Positions 26,203 to 34,672 of a DNA stretch of 64,000 nt are shown here, piece after piece. The translations under genes were made by a program, and so were the position numbers. This DNA is from Clostridia bacterium. Lineage in GTDB: Bacteria; Bacillota; Clostridia; Christensenellales; CAG-138. Where the stretch lies: contig JAFWMS010000027.1 of the NCBI GenBank assembly GCA_017545535.1, positions 1 to 64,000 of the forward strand, written 5' to 3'. Numbering within the stretch: the first letter of the stretch is position 1; each line of letters begins with the position of its first letter. A model generated the notes under the pieces. That model had not been told where the DNA came from. It made no database searches and worked only from the letters and a program-made list of their open reading frames with translations.

Positions 26203-26231
26203 TTGAAATTTCCTGGACTATGTGCTAAAAT
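26203..26231 (+). promoter_or_regulatory. Sigma-A promoter of the lysophospholipase-like gene
   Basis: TTGAAA (26203-26208), 17 nt, TAAAAT (26226-26231); GGAGGAG at 26251-26257. Confidence 0.8.
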
Positions 26232-26264
26232 ACTATATCTTATGTATAGTGGAGGAGCTTGGGG

Positions 26265-27206
26265 ATGAGCATCGTCCAAAAAGAGCGTCGGTTCCCATCG
26301 GCGACGGGTTTGTGTGACATCGTATACCGGCAGTGGATCCCCGAGGAGGTCCGCGGCGCGGTGGTGCTGGTCCACGGTATGTCCGAGTATATCGCCAGGT
26401 ATGACGCTTTCGCCCGGTATTTGGCGGAAAACGGCTTTCTGGTGTCCGGTCTCGATCTGCCTTCCCATGGCAAAAGCTGGAAGGAGGGCATGCCCCGGGG
26501 CTACTTCGGCACGGAGGATGGCTGGGGCAAGACCCTTCTGGACATCCGGAACCTTTGCGCTACGGCGCGCAAGGAGAATCCTCAGCTTTCCGTGACATTG
26601 TTTGGCCACTCCATGGGCTCTCTGCTGTCTCAGGACTACGTTTCCCGCTACACCAACGACTTCGACGCGGTGGTCCTGTGCGGCACCTCCGGTCCCAACC
26701 CCATGGCCGCCGTGGGCCGGTTCCTCTGCAGCCGGGAGATCAAGGCGGGCCGGGGCATGGCGCCCAGCCCCAAGTTGGACAAGCTCTGCTTCGGCGGCTT
26801 CGCCAAGAAGATCCCCAACGCCAAGACCCCCTTCGACTGGCTCAGCCGGGACGAGGAGAACGTGAAGGCCTATATGGCCGATCCTTTGTGCGGCTTCCCC
26901 TTTACGCCCTATGGGTATGCGGATCTTATGGGGGCCATGGGCCATATCGCCAACGCCAAGTGGGCCGCCAAGGTGCCCAACATGCCCATCCTGCTCATCT
27001 CCGGGGATATGGACCCGGTGGGGGGCATGGGCAAGGGCGTCAAAAAGGTCGATCGGTATTTGGAGAATTCCGGCCACACCCGGGTGACCTTCAAGCTCTA
27101 TCCCGGGGCGCGCCATGAGATTTTGAACGAGACCAACCGGCAAGAGGTCTATGCGGACGTCCTCCTCTTTTTGGAGGCCGTGGCCGCCGGAGGAGAGATA
27201 GAATGA
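26265..27206 (+). CDS. Alpha/beta hydrolase, monoacylglycerol lipase / lysophospholipase type
   Basis: A 313-residue serine hydrolase. It shows VVLVHGMSEYIARYDAFARYLAENG, LDLPSHGKS, the nucleophile elbow LFGHSMGSLL (Ser about 116), the acid region LLISGDMDPVGG and the catalytic His in PGARHEILNE, all in the order of the Hydrolase_4 (monoglyceride lipase) family. No signal peptide. The ATG at 26265 is 7 bases after GGAGGAG; a TTG at 26259 is too close to it. It overlaps the next gene by four bases. Confidence 0.92.
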   Translation: MSIVQKERRFPSATGLCDIVYRQWIPEEVRGAVVLVHGMSEYIARYDAFARYLAENGFLVSGLDLPSHGKSWKEGMPRGYFGTEDGWGKTLLDIRNLCATARKENPQLSVTLFGHSMGSLLSQDYVSRYTNDFDAVVLCGTSGPNPMAAVGRFLCSREIKAGRGMAPSPKLDKLCFGGFAKKIPNAKTPFDWLSRDEENVKAYMADPLCGFPFTPYGYADLMGAMGHIANAKWAAKVPNMPILLISGDMDPVGGMGKGVKKVDRYLENSGHTRVTFKLYPGARHEILNETNRQEVYADVLLFLEAVAAGGEIE

Positions 27207-27874
27207 GCGTTTTGGTGTTTTCCGACGCGCAGACGGCCGCCGCCGCTGCCGCCACGCTGCTGGGCGGTCAGCTCATCGAGAAGCCGTCGTTGACCTTGGG
27301 GGTGGATGTGGACCGGGCCCTGATCCCGGCCTTCCAGTCCCTGCGGGCCATGACGGCCAACGGGCTGTTGAGCTGGGGCAAGGCCACCCTATTCCAGCTG
27401 TCCGAGCGTGTTCTGGAGGAGGGGCGGGAACCCTTGCGCGCCTATATGCAGGAGTCTCTGTACGGGGAGCTGTCCCTGAGCGAGGAGAAGGTCGTGGCAC
27501 CGGCCGGCGTCTCCGTGAACTGGGCGGACAGCTGCCGAGCCTTTGAGGACAGCATCCTGGAGGCGGGAGGCCTCGACGTGGTGCTGTTGACGGTGGAGCC
27601 GGACGGCGCCGTGCTCTACAACTCGGCGGACGGGGAGATCGCGCCCACCACCCATGTGGAGCTGTATAAGGGCGACAAGATCGTCACCGCCGGCCTCGCC
27701 ACGCTGATGGCGGCGAAGAAGCTCATCGTGCTCATGACCGGCAAGGACATGGCCGAGACGGCCCGTCAGGCCATCCAGGGGGCGGTGAACACGTCCGTTC
27801 CCGCCAGTTTGCTGCAATTGCATGCGGCTGCCACCTTCCTTTTGGATGAGGAAGCCGCGTCTTTATTGGGATAA
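27203..27874 (+). CDS. NagB-fold (glucosamine-6-phosphate deaminase-like) protein lacking active-site residues
   Basis: A 223-residue protein that aligns by eye along most of its length with glucosamine-6-phosphate deaminase. The match is clearest at the C-terminal half (IVTAGLATLMAAKKLIVLM, then VNTSVPASLLQLH). The key residues are gone. The phosphate loop TGGT is VDRA here, the FNMDEY aspartate is Ser67, GHIAFNE has become GAVLYNS so its His and Glu are Ala136 and Ser141, and only Asp134 of the NDG motif remains. Enzymatic deamination is therefore unlikely. It overlaps the lipase-like gene by ATGA, suggesting coordinated production. The role is unknown; a sugar-phosphate sensor or partner protein is speculation. 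Confidence 0.8.
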   Translation: MSVLVFSDAQTAAAAAATLLGGQLIEKPSLTLGVDVDRALIPAFQSLRAMTANGLLSWGKATLFQLSERVLEEGREPLRAYMQESLYGELSLSEEKVVAPAGVSVNWADSCRAFEDSILEAGGLDVVLLTVEPDGAVLYNSADGEIAPTTHVELYKGDKIVTAGLATLMAAKKLIVLMTGKDMAETARQAIQGAVNTSVPASLLQLHAAATFLLDEEAASLLG

Positions 27875-27891
27875 ATCATTAGGAGGTTACT

Positions 27892-28635
27892 ATGTCCGGA
27901 CATTCTAAATGGGCAAACATCAAGAACAAGAAGGAAAAGACCGACGCCGCCCGCGGCAAGATATTCACCAAGATCGGTCGTGAGATCGTCATCGCCGTCA
28001 AAGAGGGCGGCGGTCCCGATCCGGCCAACAACAGCAAGCTGCGCGACGTGATCGCCAAGGCCAAGGCGGCCAACATGCCCAACGACAACATCAACCGCTC
28101 CATCAAGAAAGCGGCCGGCGAGGCGGGCTCCGTCAACTACGAGGAGATCACCTACGAGGGCTACGGCCCCGGCAACCTGGCGGTCTACGTGGAGATCGTC
28201 ACCGACAACCGGAACCGTATCGCGGCGGAGATGCGGCACATCTTCTCCAAGGCGGGGGGCAATCTGGGCGCCACCGGCTCCGTGGCCTGGATGTTCGACA
28301 AGAAGGGCCAGATCATCATCGAGCGCACCGCCCTCATGGACGAGGACGAGGTCATGATGGAGGCTCTGGACGCGGGCGCCGAAGATTTCGTGCCCCAGGA
28401 GGACGCTTTCGAGGTCTACACCGCGCCCTCCGATTTCTCGGCGGTCCGGGAGGCCCTGGAGGAGAAGGGCTATACCTTCCTGAGCGCAGAGGTGGCCATG
28501 ATCCCCCAGAACACCGTGGATATCAGCGATCCTGAGACGGTGGAGAAGGTGAACCGCTTCCTGGAAAACCTGGAGGACAACGACGACGTGCAGGAGGTCT
28601 ATCACAACGGCAACCTGCCCGAGGAAGAGGAATAA
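27892..28635 (+). CDS. YebC/PmpR family protein
   Basis: A 247-residue protein beginning with the family hallmark [31 protein letters not shown]. It continues with [17 protein letters not shown] and [16 protein letters not shown]. Members have been described as transcriptional regulators and, more recently, as translation factors; which applies here is open. TTAGGAGG precedes the ATG. It follows the NagB-fold gene by 17 bases and may be cotranscribed with it. Confidence 0.96.
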   Translation: MSGHSKWANIKNKKEKTDAARGKIFTKIGREIVIAVKEGGGPDPANNSKLRDVIAKAKAANMPNDNINRSIKKAAGEAGSVNYEEITYEGYGPGNLAVYVEIVTDNRNRIAAEMRHIFSKAGGNLGATGSVAWMFDKKGQIIIERTALMDEDEVMMEALDAGAEDFVPQEDAFEVYTAPSDFSAVREALEEKGYTFLSAEVAMIPQNTVDISDPETVEKVNRFLENLEDNDDVQEVYHNGNLPEEEE

Positions 28636-28694
28636 GGCATACTCCCATCCTGAGGGAGCGTATGCTCGAATAGATACGAGAAAGGAGACGCAGC

Positions 28695-29051
28695 ATGACG
28701 ATCGAGGTCAAGAATAAATACGGCAAGATCTCTATGGCGGAGGATCTGGTCTCTATTGTGGCCGGCTATGCCGCCGTGGAAAATTACGGGATCGTTGGCA
28801 TGTGCTCGAAGCGCACCGGGGACACCCTGGCTGAGCTTTTGGGCAGGGACAATCTGAAGAAGGGGATCAAGGTCACTCCCCTGGGCGAGAGTCTGGTGGA
28901 TATCGATCTGTATGTCATCCTGCAGTATGGCGTCTCCCTTCCCGCCGTGGCTTCCAACTGCAAGAGCAACGTGAAGTATCGGGTGGAGGAAGTGACCGGC
29001 GTCAGCGTGAACAGTGTGAACATCCACGTAGAAGGGATCCGAGTGGTCTGA
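28695..29051 (+). CDS. Asp23/Gls24 family protein (YloU-like)
   Basis: A 118-residue protein of the Asp23 family. It has KYGKISMAEDLVSIVAGYAAVENYGIVGM near the start and ends with the strand-helix-strand VEEVTGVSVNSVNIHVEGIRV. Family members associate with the membrane or cell envelope and typically lie directly upstream of the DAK2/FakA gene, as here (21 bases). AGAAAGGAG precedes the ATG. A bulged hairpin (about 28637-28665, GCATAC / GTATGC) lies in the leader without a T run. Confidence 0.93.
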   Translation: MTIEVKNKYGKISMAEDLVSIVAGYAAVENYGIVGMCSKRTGDTLAELLGRDNLKKGIKVTPLGESLVDIDLYVILQYGVSLPAVASNCKSNVKYRVEEVTGVSVNSVNIHVEGIRVV

Positions 29052-29072
29052 TCGACGCGGGAGGATAGGATT

Positions 29073-30731
29073 TTGATCAAAGATACGATTGACGGCGCCC
29101 TGCTTCGGGACATGTTCCTGGCTGGCGCGGCGCTGCTTGAAAAGAACCGGGCGTTGGTGGACTCGCTGAACGTGTTCCCGGTCCCCGACGGGGATACGGG
29201 CACCAACATGTCCATGACCATGCAGGGCGCCGTCAAGGACCTGCGGACCATGCCCGAGACGGCCACGGTGGAAGAGGTGATGGCCAAGGTCTCCTCCGGC
29301 GCGCTGCGCAGCGCCCGAGGCAACTCCGGCGTCATCCTTTCCCAGCTCTTCCGCGGATTCTACAAGGCGGCCAAAGGCAACGAGGAACTGGACAGCCATG
29401 GCTTCGTGGAGGCCCTGGTCCAGGGCACCCAGGCGGCCTACAAGGCCGTGATGAAGCCCAAGGAGGGCACCATTCTCACCGTTTCCCGCATGATCTCCGA
29501 GTCGCTGCAGGGCGTCTTGGAGACGGAACCGGACGTGGGCTGCATGGGCATCATGACGCTGGCCATCCAGCGGGGCGAGGAAGCCCTTCGCGTGACCCCC
29601 GATTTACTGCCCGTGCTCAAGGAGGCGGGAGTGGTGGACTCCGGCGGCAAGGGCCTGCTCTTCATCTACCACGGCTTCATGATGGCCATGAACGGCGAGG
29701 TGGACCTGGAGGCGGTGCCGGCGGAGGAAAAGCCCGTCGTTGAAGCGCCCCAGGAGGAGACGGCTAGCTTCGACCAGTTCAGCGCCGAGGATATCCAGTT
29801 CGGCTACTGCACCGAGTTCTTCATCGTCCATCTTTATGAGGGCTTCGAGGAGAAGGATCTGGATCAGTTCCGCAAGCATCTGGAACGGGTGGGCGATTCC
29901 GTGGTGGTGGCCTGCGACAACGATACCGTGAAGATCCACGTCCATTCCAACTGCCCCGGCAAGGTGCTGCAGATGGCCATGCGCTACGGCGAGCTGGACC
30001 GCATCAAAATCGAAAACATGCGGGAGCAGAACCGGCAGCTGGTCGCCCAGCGCAAGAAGAACGAGAAGGAGTTCGCCCTCATCTCCGTCAGCTCCGGCGC
30101 CGGTGTAGATGAAGTGTTCAAGGCCCTGTCCACGGACAAGATCATCTCCGGCGGGCAGACCATGAACCCCAGCATCGACAGCATCGTCAACGCGGTCCAT
30201 CAGGTGAACGCCCGGAACGTGTTCATCCTGCCCAACAACAGCAACATCATCCTGGCGGCCACCCAGGCTTCCGCCCTGTGCGACTGCCATGTGGAGGTGC
30301 TCCCCACCAAGACCATCCCCCAGGGCATCGCGGCGGCCATGGCCTTCAATCCCGACGAATCCTTGGAGGCCAACGTGGCCAACATGACCGAGGCATACCA
30401 GACGGTCATCTCCGGCTCCGTGACCTTCGCGGTCCGGGAGACCCAACTCAATGGCAAGGTCATCCACCAGGGCGACTTCATCGGCATGCTGGACGGGGAT
30501 CTGAACACGGTCAACGTCGATGCGGACGAAGCGGCCTTCGAGCTGGTGGAGCATATGATCGAGAAGCTGGGCGACGACGAGTGCTCCGTGACCGTGTACT
30601 TCGGCGCCGACGTGGCGGAGGAGCGGGCGGACGCTCTCATCGAAAAGCTGGAGGAGAAATATCCGGAGTCCGAATTCATGAGCCGCAACGGCGGACAACC
30701 CCTCTACAGCTATTACTTCTCGGTGGTATAA
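29073..30731 (+). CDS. fakA: DAK2 domain fatty acid kinase subunit (FakA/YloV-like)
   Basis: A 552-residue protein. The N-terminal DAK2/DhaL nucleotide-binding domain carries VFPVPDGDTGTNMSMTM and RGNSGVILSQLFRGF. The C-terminal half (from about 240) is the FakA-specific region with YCTEFFIVHLYEGF and VKIHVHSNCPGKVL. FakA phosphorylates fatty acids presented by a DegV-family FakB protein, and no FakB gene is in the window. The start is TTG 29073, eight bases after GGAGG. The order yloU-yloV-recG matches Bacillus, without the sda genes found there. Confidence 0.92.
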   Translation: MIKDTIDGALLRDMFLAGAALLEKNRALVDSLNVFPVPDGDTGTNMSMTMQGAVKDLRTMPETATVEEVMAKVSSGALRSARGNSGVILSQLFRGFYKAAKGNEELDSHGFVEALVQGTQAAYKAVMKPKEGTILTVSRMISESLQGVLETEPDVGCMGIMTLAIQRGEEALRVTPDLLPVLKEAGVVDSGGKGLLFIYHGFMMAMNGEVDLEAVPAEEKPVVEAPQEETASFDQFSAEDIQFGYCTEFFIVHLYEGFEEKDLDQFRKHLERVGDSVVVACDNDTVKIHVHSNCPGKVLQMAMRYGELDRIKIENMREQNRQLVAQRKKNEKEFALISVSSGAGVDEVFKALSTDKIISGGQTMNPSIDSIVNAVHQVNARNVFILPNNSNIILAATQASALCDCHVEVLPTKTIPQGIAAAMAFNPDESLEANVANMTEAYQTVISGSVTFAVRETQLNGKVIHQGDFIGMLDGDLNTVNVDADEAAFELVEHMIEKLGDDECSVTVYFGADVAEERADALIEKLEEKYPESEFMSRNGGQPLYSYYFSVV

Positions 30732-30745
30732 CCGAACTGCATCCA

Positions 30746-30768
30746 GCCGCCTTCAGGGCGGCTTTTTT
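30746..30768 (+). terminator. Intrinsic terminator between fakA and recG
   Basis: GCCGCC TTCAG GGCGGC stem (30746-30762) followed by six T. The recG start codon lies only 8 bases after the T run. Confidence 0.88.
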
Positions 30769-30775
30769 ACAAGGC

Positions 30776-32773
30776 ATGGAATTGACGGACATCAAAGGCA
30801 TCGGCCCCAAAAGGATAGAACTGCTGCATCAGCTGGGCATCCACAGCCTCAGCGATCTGTTGACATACTATCCCAGCGGCTATCTCGATTACTCCGCCTG
30901 CACCCCGGTGTCGGAGCTGGAGGACGGGGCCTTCGCCACCGTTCAGGTCACCCTGACCTCCGGCCCCTCCTGGTTTTCCCGCAAGGGCTTGACCACCATA
31001 ACCCTTTACGGCCGGGACGAGGCGGGCAAGCGGATCGCTCTGCGCTATTTTAACCAGCCCTATCGGGCCAAGGGCCTGGAGCCGGGGCAGACCTTCATCG
31101 CTTCCGGGCGGGTCCATATGGGGGAGAAAGGGGCTCCGGCCCTGATCAATCCCTTGCTCGCCAAGGAGCTGCGGGGCATCGTGCCCGTGTATGCCACCCT
31201 CAAGGGGCTGACCCAGACCAATCTCAGGGACGGTATCCGCTCGGCCCTGGAGGGATCGAGCCTGGAGGAGACGCTGCCGCTGGAGTTGCTTCAAAAGCAC
31301 GACCTTCCCCAGCGGACCGAGGCCCTTTGGGAGCTGCATTTCCCCACCGACACAAAGCGTCTGGAGGCGGCCCGCCGTCGCCGGGCCTACGAGGACGCGC
31401 TCTACTATTTCCTGGCCTCTCAGGAGCTGAAGGAGGAGCGCAAGCGCCGGAACGGCATCGCCTTTTCCGCGGTGGAATCGTTGCCGGAATACGTGAAGAC
31501 CCTGCCCTTTACGCCCACCCACGCCCAGCAGCGGGTCCTTTTTGAGGTGGCGAAGGATATGGCTTCCCACAGCCCCATGAACCGCATGATCGAAGGGGAT
31601 GTGGGCTCGGGCAAGACGGGCATCGCTCTCTTTGCCCTGTACGCGGCCGCCCGGGATGGGTATCAGGGGGCGCTGATGGCCCCCACGGAGATATTGGCCC
31701 GGCAGCATTATGAGTCTCTGAAGCCCCTTTTCAGGGACGAATGCGGGCTCCTGTTGGGCAGCGAAAGCCCCAGGGAGAAGCGGGAGGCTTTGGAAAAGCT
31801 CGAAAGCGGCGCATGGAAGGCCGTCACCGGCACCCATGCCCTCTTTTCTCAAAACGTGCGCTTCCATAAGCTGGGGGTGGTGGTCACCGACGAGCAGCAC
31901 CGCTTCGGCGTGTCCCAGCGGGCCGCCATGGAGCAGAAGGGGTCCCGCCCCGACGTGCTGGTCATGAGCGCCACGCCCATCCCCCGGACTTTGGCATTGA
32001 TCCTCTACGGAGATTTGGATCTGTCCGTCATCGACGAGCTGCCTGCTGGGCGCAAGCCTGTGAAGACCCATCTGGTGGGGCCCGCCAAAAGGAAGGATAT
32101 GTACCGATACCTGGCCGCCCGGGCCAGGGAAGGAGAGCAGTGCTATGTGGTCTGCCCCCTCATCGAAAGGACCGAGGGGCTGGAAGGCCTTTCGGTGGAC
32201 GAGGTATACGACGAGGTGCGGGAGATAGCCGGAGACGTGCCCCTGCTGAAGCTTCACGGCCGCATGTCCGAGGCGGAGAAGCAGTCCGTCATGGCCCGGT
32301 TCTATTCCGGTCAGGTCCCCATCCTCATCTCCACCACGGTCATCGAGGTGGGTGTCCATGTGCCCAGGGCCACCGGCATGGTCATCGAGGGGGCGGAGAG
32401 GTTCGGCCTCTCCGCCATGCACCAGCTTCGGGGCCGGGTGGGCCGGGGCGAGGGACAGGCCCACTGCTATCTGGTGGTCTACGAGCAAAAGAAAAGCGCC
32501 ATGGAACGGCTCCAGGCCATGCTGGACACCAGCGACGGGTTCAAGATCGCCGAGCGGGATCTGGAGCTCAGGGGCGCAGGGGATCTCATAGGCATCCGCC
32601 AGGCGGGGGAGGAGCGGGAGGAAGGCTTTTTGAAGGACTGCCCCGTATCGCTCCTGGAGGCGGCTTCCGTGGACGCCGCCGAGGTTTACAGCGTCCCCTC
32701 CCTGAAAAACGAGCAGCTCATGGAGGCCGCCCGCCTGCGGTATCGAGCCATGGGCAACATCACTATGAACTAA
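30776..32773 (+). CDS. recG: ATP-dependent DNA helicase RecG
   Basis: A 665-residue branch-migration helicase that remodels stalled forks and Holliday junctions. The N-terminal wedge/OB domain has a helix-hairpin-helix-like start (IKGIGPKRIELLHQLGI) and VQVTLTSGP. Helicase motifs follow: I GDVGSGKT, Ia APTEILARQH, II DEQHRFGV, III MSATPIPRT and VI QLRGRVGRG. The length is near the usual 680. The start is ATG 30776; only a weak AAGG precedes it and an intrinsic terminator lies just upstream, so either the terminator is leaky or an unrecognised promoter exists. Confidence 0.96.
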   Translation: MELTDIKGIGPKRIELLHQLGIHSLSDLLTYYPSGYLDYSACTPVSELEDGAFATVQVTLTSGPSWFSRKGLTTITLYGRDEAGKRIALRYFNQPYRAKGLEPGQTFIASGRVHMGEKGAPALINPLLAKELRGIVPVYATLKGLTQTNLRDGIRSALEGSSLEETLPLELLQKHDLPQRTEALWELHFPTDTKRLEAARRRRAYEDALYYFLASQELKEERKRRNGIAFSAVESLPEYVKTLPFTPTHAQQRVLFEVAKDMASHSPMNRMIEGDVGSGKTGIALFALYAAARDGYQGALMAPTEILARQHYESLKPLFRDECGLLLGSESPREKREALEKLESGAWKAVTGTHALFSQNVRFHKLGVVVTDEQHRFGVSQRAAMEQKGSRPDVLVMSATPIPRTLALILYGDLDLSVIDELPAGRKPVKTHLVGPAKRKDMYRYLAARAREGEQCYVVCPLIERTEGLEGLSVDEVYDEVREIAGDVPLLKLHGRMSEAEKQSVMARFYSGQVPILISTTVIEVGVHVPRATGMVIEGAERFGLSAMHQLRGRVGRGEGQAHCYLVVYEQKKSAMERLQAMLDTSDGFKIAERDLELRGAGDLIGIRQAGEEREEGFLKDCPVSLLEAASVDAAEVYSVPSLKNEQLMEAARLRYRAMGNITMN

Positions 32774-32777
32774 TAAG

Positions 32778-32804
32778 AAAGGCCGTCCTCTCCGGACGGC
32801 CTTT
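32778..32804. terminator. Bidirectional terminator between recG and the spore-protein gene
   Basis: The 11-bp stem AAAGGCCGTCC / GGACGGCCTTT has a 5-base loop. The flanking T run is short on the plus strand and TTTCTTATT on the minus strand. Confidence 0.8.
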
Positions 32805-32895
32805 CTGCCGTTTGTATCTCATCATGACGCCGGTCGTGCGGTCATGTCATTTTTGCGTATGCTTTCATACGCTCCCGATTGCTTTTCGACTATGC

Positions 32896-33087
32896 TTAGT
32901 GCATGTTCTTCTCCGCGTACTCGATCATGCGCTTCACCATCTCGCCGCCGATGCTGCCGGCCTCACGAGAGGTCAGATCGCCGTTGTAACCCTGCTTGAG
33001 GTTGATGTTCAGGGAAGAAGCCACCTCAGACTTGAAGTTGCCGAGCTTGTCCTGGTTTTCAGGAACCATAGAGCTGTTGCGTGCCAT
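32896..33087 (-). CDS. Alpha/beta-type small acid-soluble spore protein
   Basis: A 63-residue protein with the SASP pattern: a middle block LGNFKSEVASSLNI and the second signature LTSREAGSIGGEMVKRMIEYAE. These proteins coat DNA in the dormant spore and protect it from UV and heat, and are degraded by the GPR protease on germination. A strong AAAGGAGG lies before the ATG. It is monocistronic, as usual. It is the clearest sign that the organism forms endospores. About 90 bases between its stop and the terminator hold a GCGTATG/CATACGC hairpin (32855-32872) and nothing else I recognise. Confidence 0.93.
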   Translation of the reverse strand: MARNSSMVPENQDKLGNFKSEVASSLNINLKQGYNGDLTSREAGSIGGEMVKRMIEYAEKNMH

Positions 33088-33143
33088 TTACGTTTCACCT
33101 CCTTTGCTTTGCTTTTCGCGATTACTTTTCCCTGCCTGCCCGG

Positions 33144-33171
33144 ATTTATTACAGGAAAAAACTGCATATGC
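33144..33171 (-). promoter_or_regulatory. Possible sigma-G promoter of the spore-protein gene
   Basis: On the minus strand GCATAT (33166-33171) and AATAAAT (33144-33150), 15 nt apart, weakly resemble the forespore sigma-G consensus. The assignment leans on the SASP context. Confidence 0.3.
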
Positions 33172-33223
33172 CGCAGAATCTTGCCGTCTGATGGATAATC
33201 GAGAAAAAATTGCCAAAACACCC

Positions 33224-33251
33224 TTGACAGAAAAAATACTTAGTGTAAAAA
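33224..33251 (+). promoter_or_regulatory. Putative sigma-A promoter of the sugar ABC importer operon
   Basis: TTGACA (33224-33229), 16 nt, TAAAAA (33246-33251). A leader of about 55 bases with a short CTTCC / GGAGG pairing follows before AAAAAAGGAG. Confidence 0.6.
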
Positions 33252-33314
33252 TTATTGATGTAGAACTCCTTCCCAAGCGGAGGGAGAATAAAAAAAGGAG
33301 AAGTAAAAACAACA

Positions 33315-34586
33315 ATGAAGAAGATCCTTGCTTTGGCTCTTGTGCTGTGCCTCATGTTCGCTTTGGTCCCTGTGACCACGGCGGAAACCGGCTCCGTCTA
33401 CTGGCTGAACTTCAAGCCCGAATCCGATGAAGTTCTGCAGCAGATCGCCAAGATGTACACCGAGAAGACCGGCGTCCCCGTGAACGTGGTCACCGCCGCC
33501 TCCGGCACCTACAGCCAGACGCTGACCGCCGAGATGGACAAGTCCACCCCGCCCACCCTGTTCATCGTGGGCAACCAGGAGGGTGTGAAGACCTGGTCCG
33601 AGTACTGCCTGGACCTCACCGGCACCAAGATCGCCAACGAGCTGAACACCGACGCCTACAACCTCTATGACGAGAACGGCAAGCTCTGCTCCATCGGCTA
33701 CTGCTACGAGTGCTACGGCATCATCGTGAACGTTGACCTCCTTGAGAAGGCCGGCCACAAGCTGGATGAGATCACCAACTTCGAGACCCTGAAGGCCGTG
33801 GTGGAGGACATCCACGCCCGCGCCGCTGAGCTGGGCTTCGATGCGTTCACCTCCTCCGATATGGACGGTTCCTCCAGCTGGCGCTTCACCGGCCACATGA
33901 TCAACCTGGACTACTTCTATGAAGAGCGGGCGGCCGGCAAGGTCTGGACCGAGTGCCCCGCCACCATCACCGGCGAGTTCGTCCCCAACTTCAAGAACCT
34001 GTATGATCTGGCCATCAACAACAGCGAGTTCGATCCCGCTACCTTCGCCGCCGGCGGTCATGACGCTGAGGGCGAGTTCAAGGCCGACAAGGCTGTGTTC
34101 TTCGTGAACGGCTCCTGGGAGTACGGCGCTGTGTCCGAGGGCGGCAAGAACGTGGCCATGATCCCCTACTACTGCGGTGTAGAGGGCGAGGAGAAGGCTG
34201 GTCTCAACTGCGGCACCGAGAACTGCTGGGCCATCAACGCCAACGCCAAGCAGGCCGACATCGACGCCACCATGGACTTCCTCTACTGGTGCGTGACCGA
34301 TCCTGAAGCCTCCCGCATCCTGGTGGATTCCTTCGGCGTCATGCCCTATAAGCAGGCTGCCGCATCCACCAACGGCTTCCTGGCCATGGCCAACGACTAC
34401 GCCAATAACGGCTGCTACGTCATGGATTGGGCCACCAACTATCAGCCCAACGTGGACGCCTACCGCGCTGCCTTCGTGTCCGCTCTGAACGCCTACAACG
34501 CCGATCAGTCCGACGCCAACTGGGAGCAGGTCCGTTCCGCCATCGTGGACGGCTGGGCCTATCAGTACAGCCAGGTGAACGGCTAA
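33315..34586 (+). CDS. Sugar ABC transporter substrate-binding protein (family 1 solute-binding)
   Basis: A 423-residue extracellular binding protein. The signal peptide MKKILALALVLCLMFALVPV ends near TTAET. The mature part opens with VYWLNFKPESDEVLQQIAKMYTEKTGVPVNVVT, then TPPTLFIVGNQEG, YYCGVEG and TENCWAINANAKQ, the pattern of carbohydrate-binding proteins of the MalE/MsmE type. No cysteine occupies a lipobox position, so it is not predicted to be lipid-anchored. Two permease genes follow. The codon pattern is strongly biased (GGC, AAG, GTG), as for a highly expressed gene. The sugar cannot be inferred. Confidence 0.93.
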   Translation: MKKILALALVLCLMFALVPVTTAETGSVYWLNFKPESDEVLQQIAKMYTEKTGVPVNVVTAASGTYSQTLTAEMDKSTPPTLFIVGNQEGVKTWSEYCLDLTGTKIANELNTDAYNLYDENGKLCSIGYCYECYGIIVNVDLLEKAGHKLDEITNFETLKAVVEDIHARAAELGFDAFTSSDMDGSSSWRFTGHMINLDYFYEERAAGKVWTECPATITGEFVPNFKNLYDLAINNSEFDPATFAAGGHDAEGEFKADKAVFFVNGSWEYGAVSEGGKNVAMIPYYCGVEGEEKAGLNCGTENCWAINANAKQADIDATMDFLYWCVTDPEASRILVDSFGVMPYKQAAASTNGFLAMANDYANNGCYVMDWATNYQPNVDAYRAAFVSALNAYNADQSDANWEQVRSAIVDGWAYQYSQVNG

Positions 34587-34608
34587 TCTACCATTCCATG
34601 TGACTTAA

Positions 34609-34643
34609 GAGGGGCGGGCGGCTTCGCCCGTCCCTCGTACTTT
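34609..34643 (+). terminator. Hairpin between binding protein and permease genes (attenuating terminator or mRNA-stabilising stem)
   Basis: An 11-bp stem with one G-T pair (34609-34619 with 34626-34636) is followed by GTACTTTTCTTTTC. Its place is typical for giving the binding protein higher expression than the permeases. Confidence 0.7.
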
Positions 34644-34672
34644 TCTTTTCTGTAAAGCAAGGGGTGTTTCAT

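Noticed and set aside
28636..32880. Shared GGGAGCGTATG string in hairpins near 28655 (plus) and 32870 (minus), considered as a common regulatory element.
   Set aside because: An 11-base match is expected many times by chance in a window of this size, and the two hairpins differ in structure.
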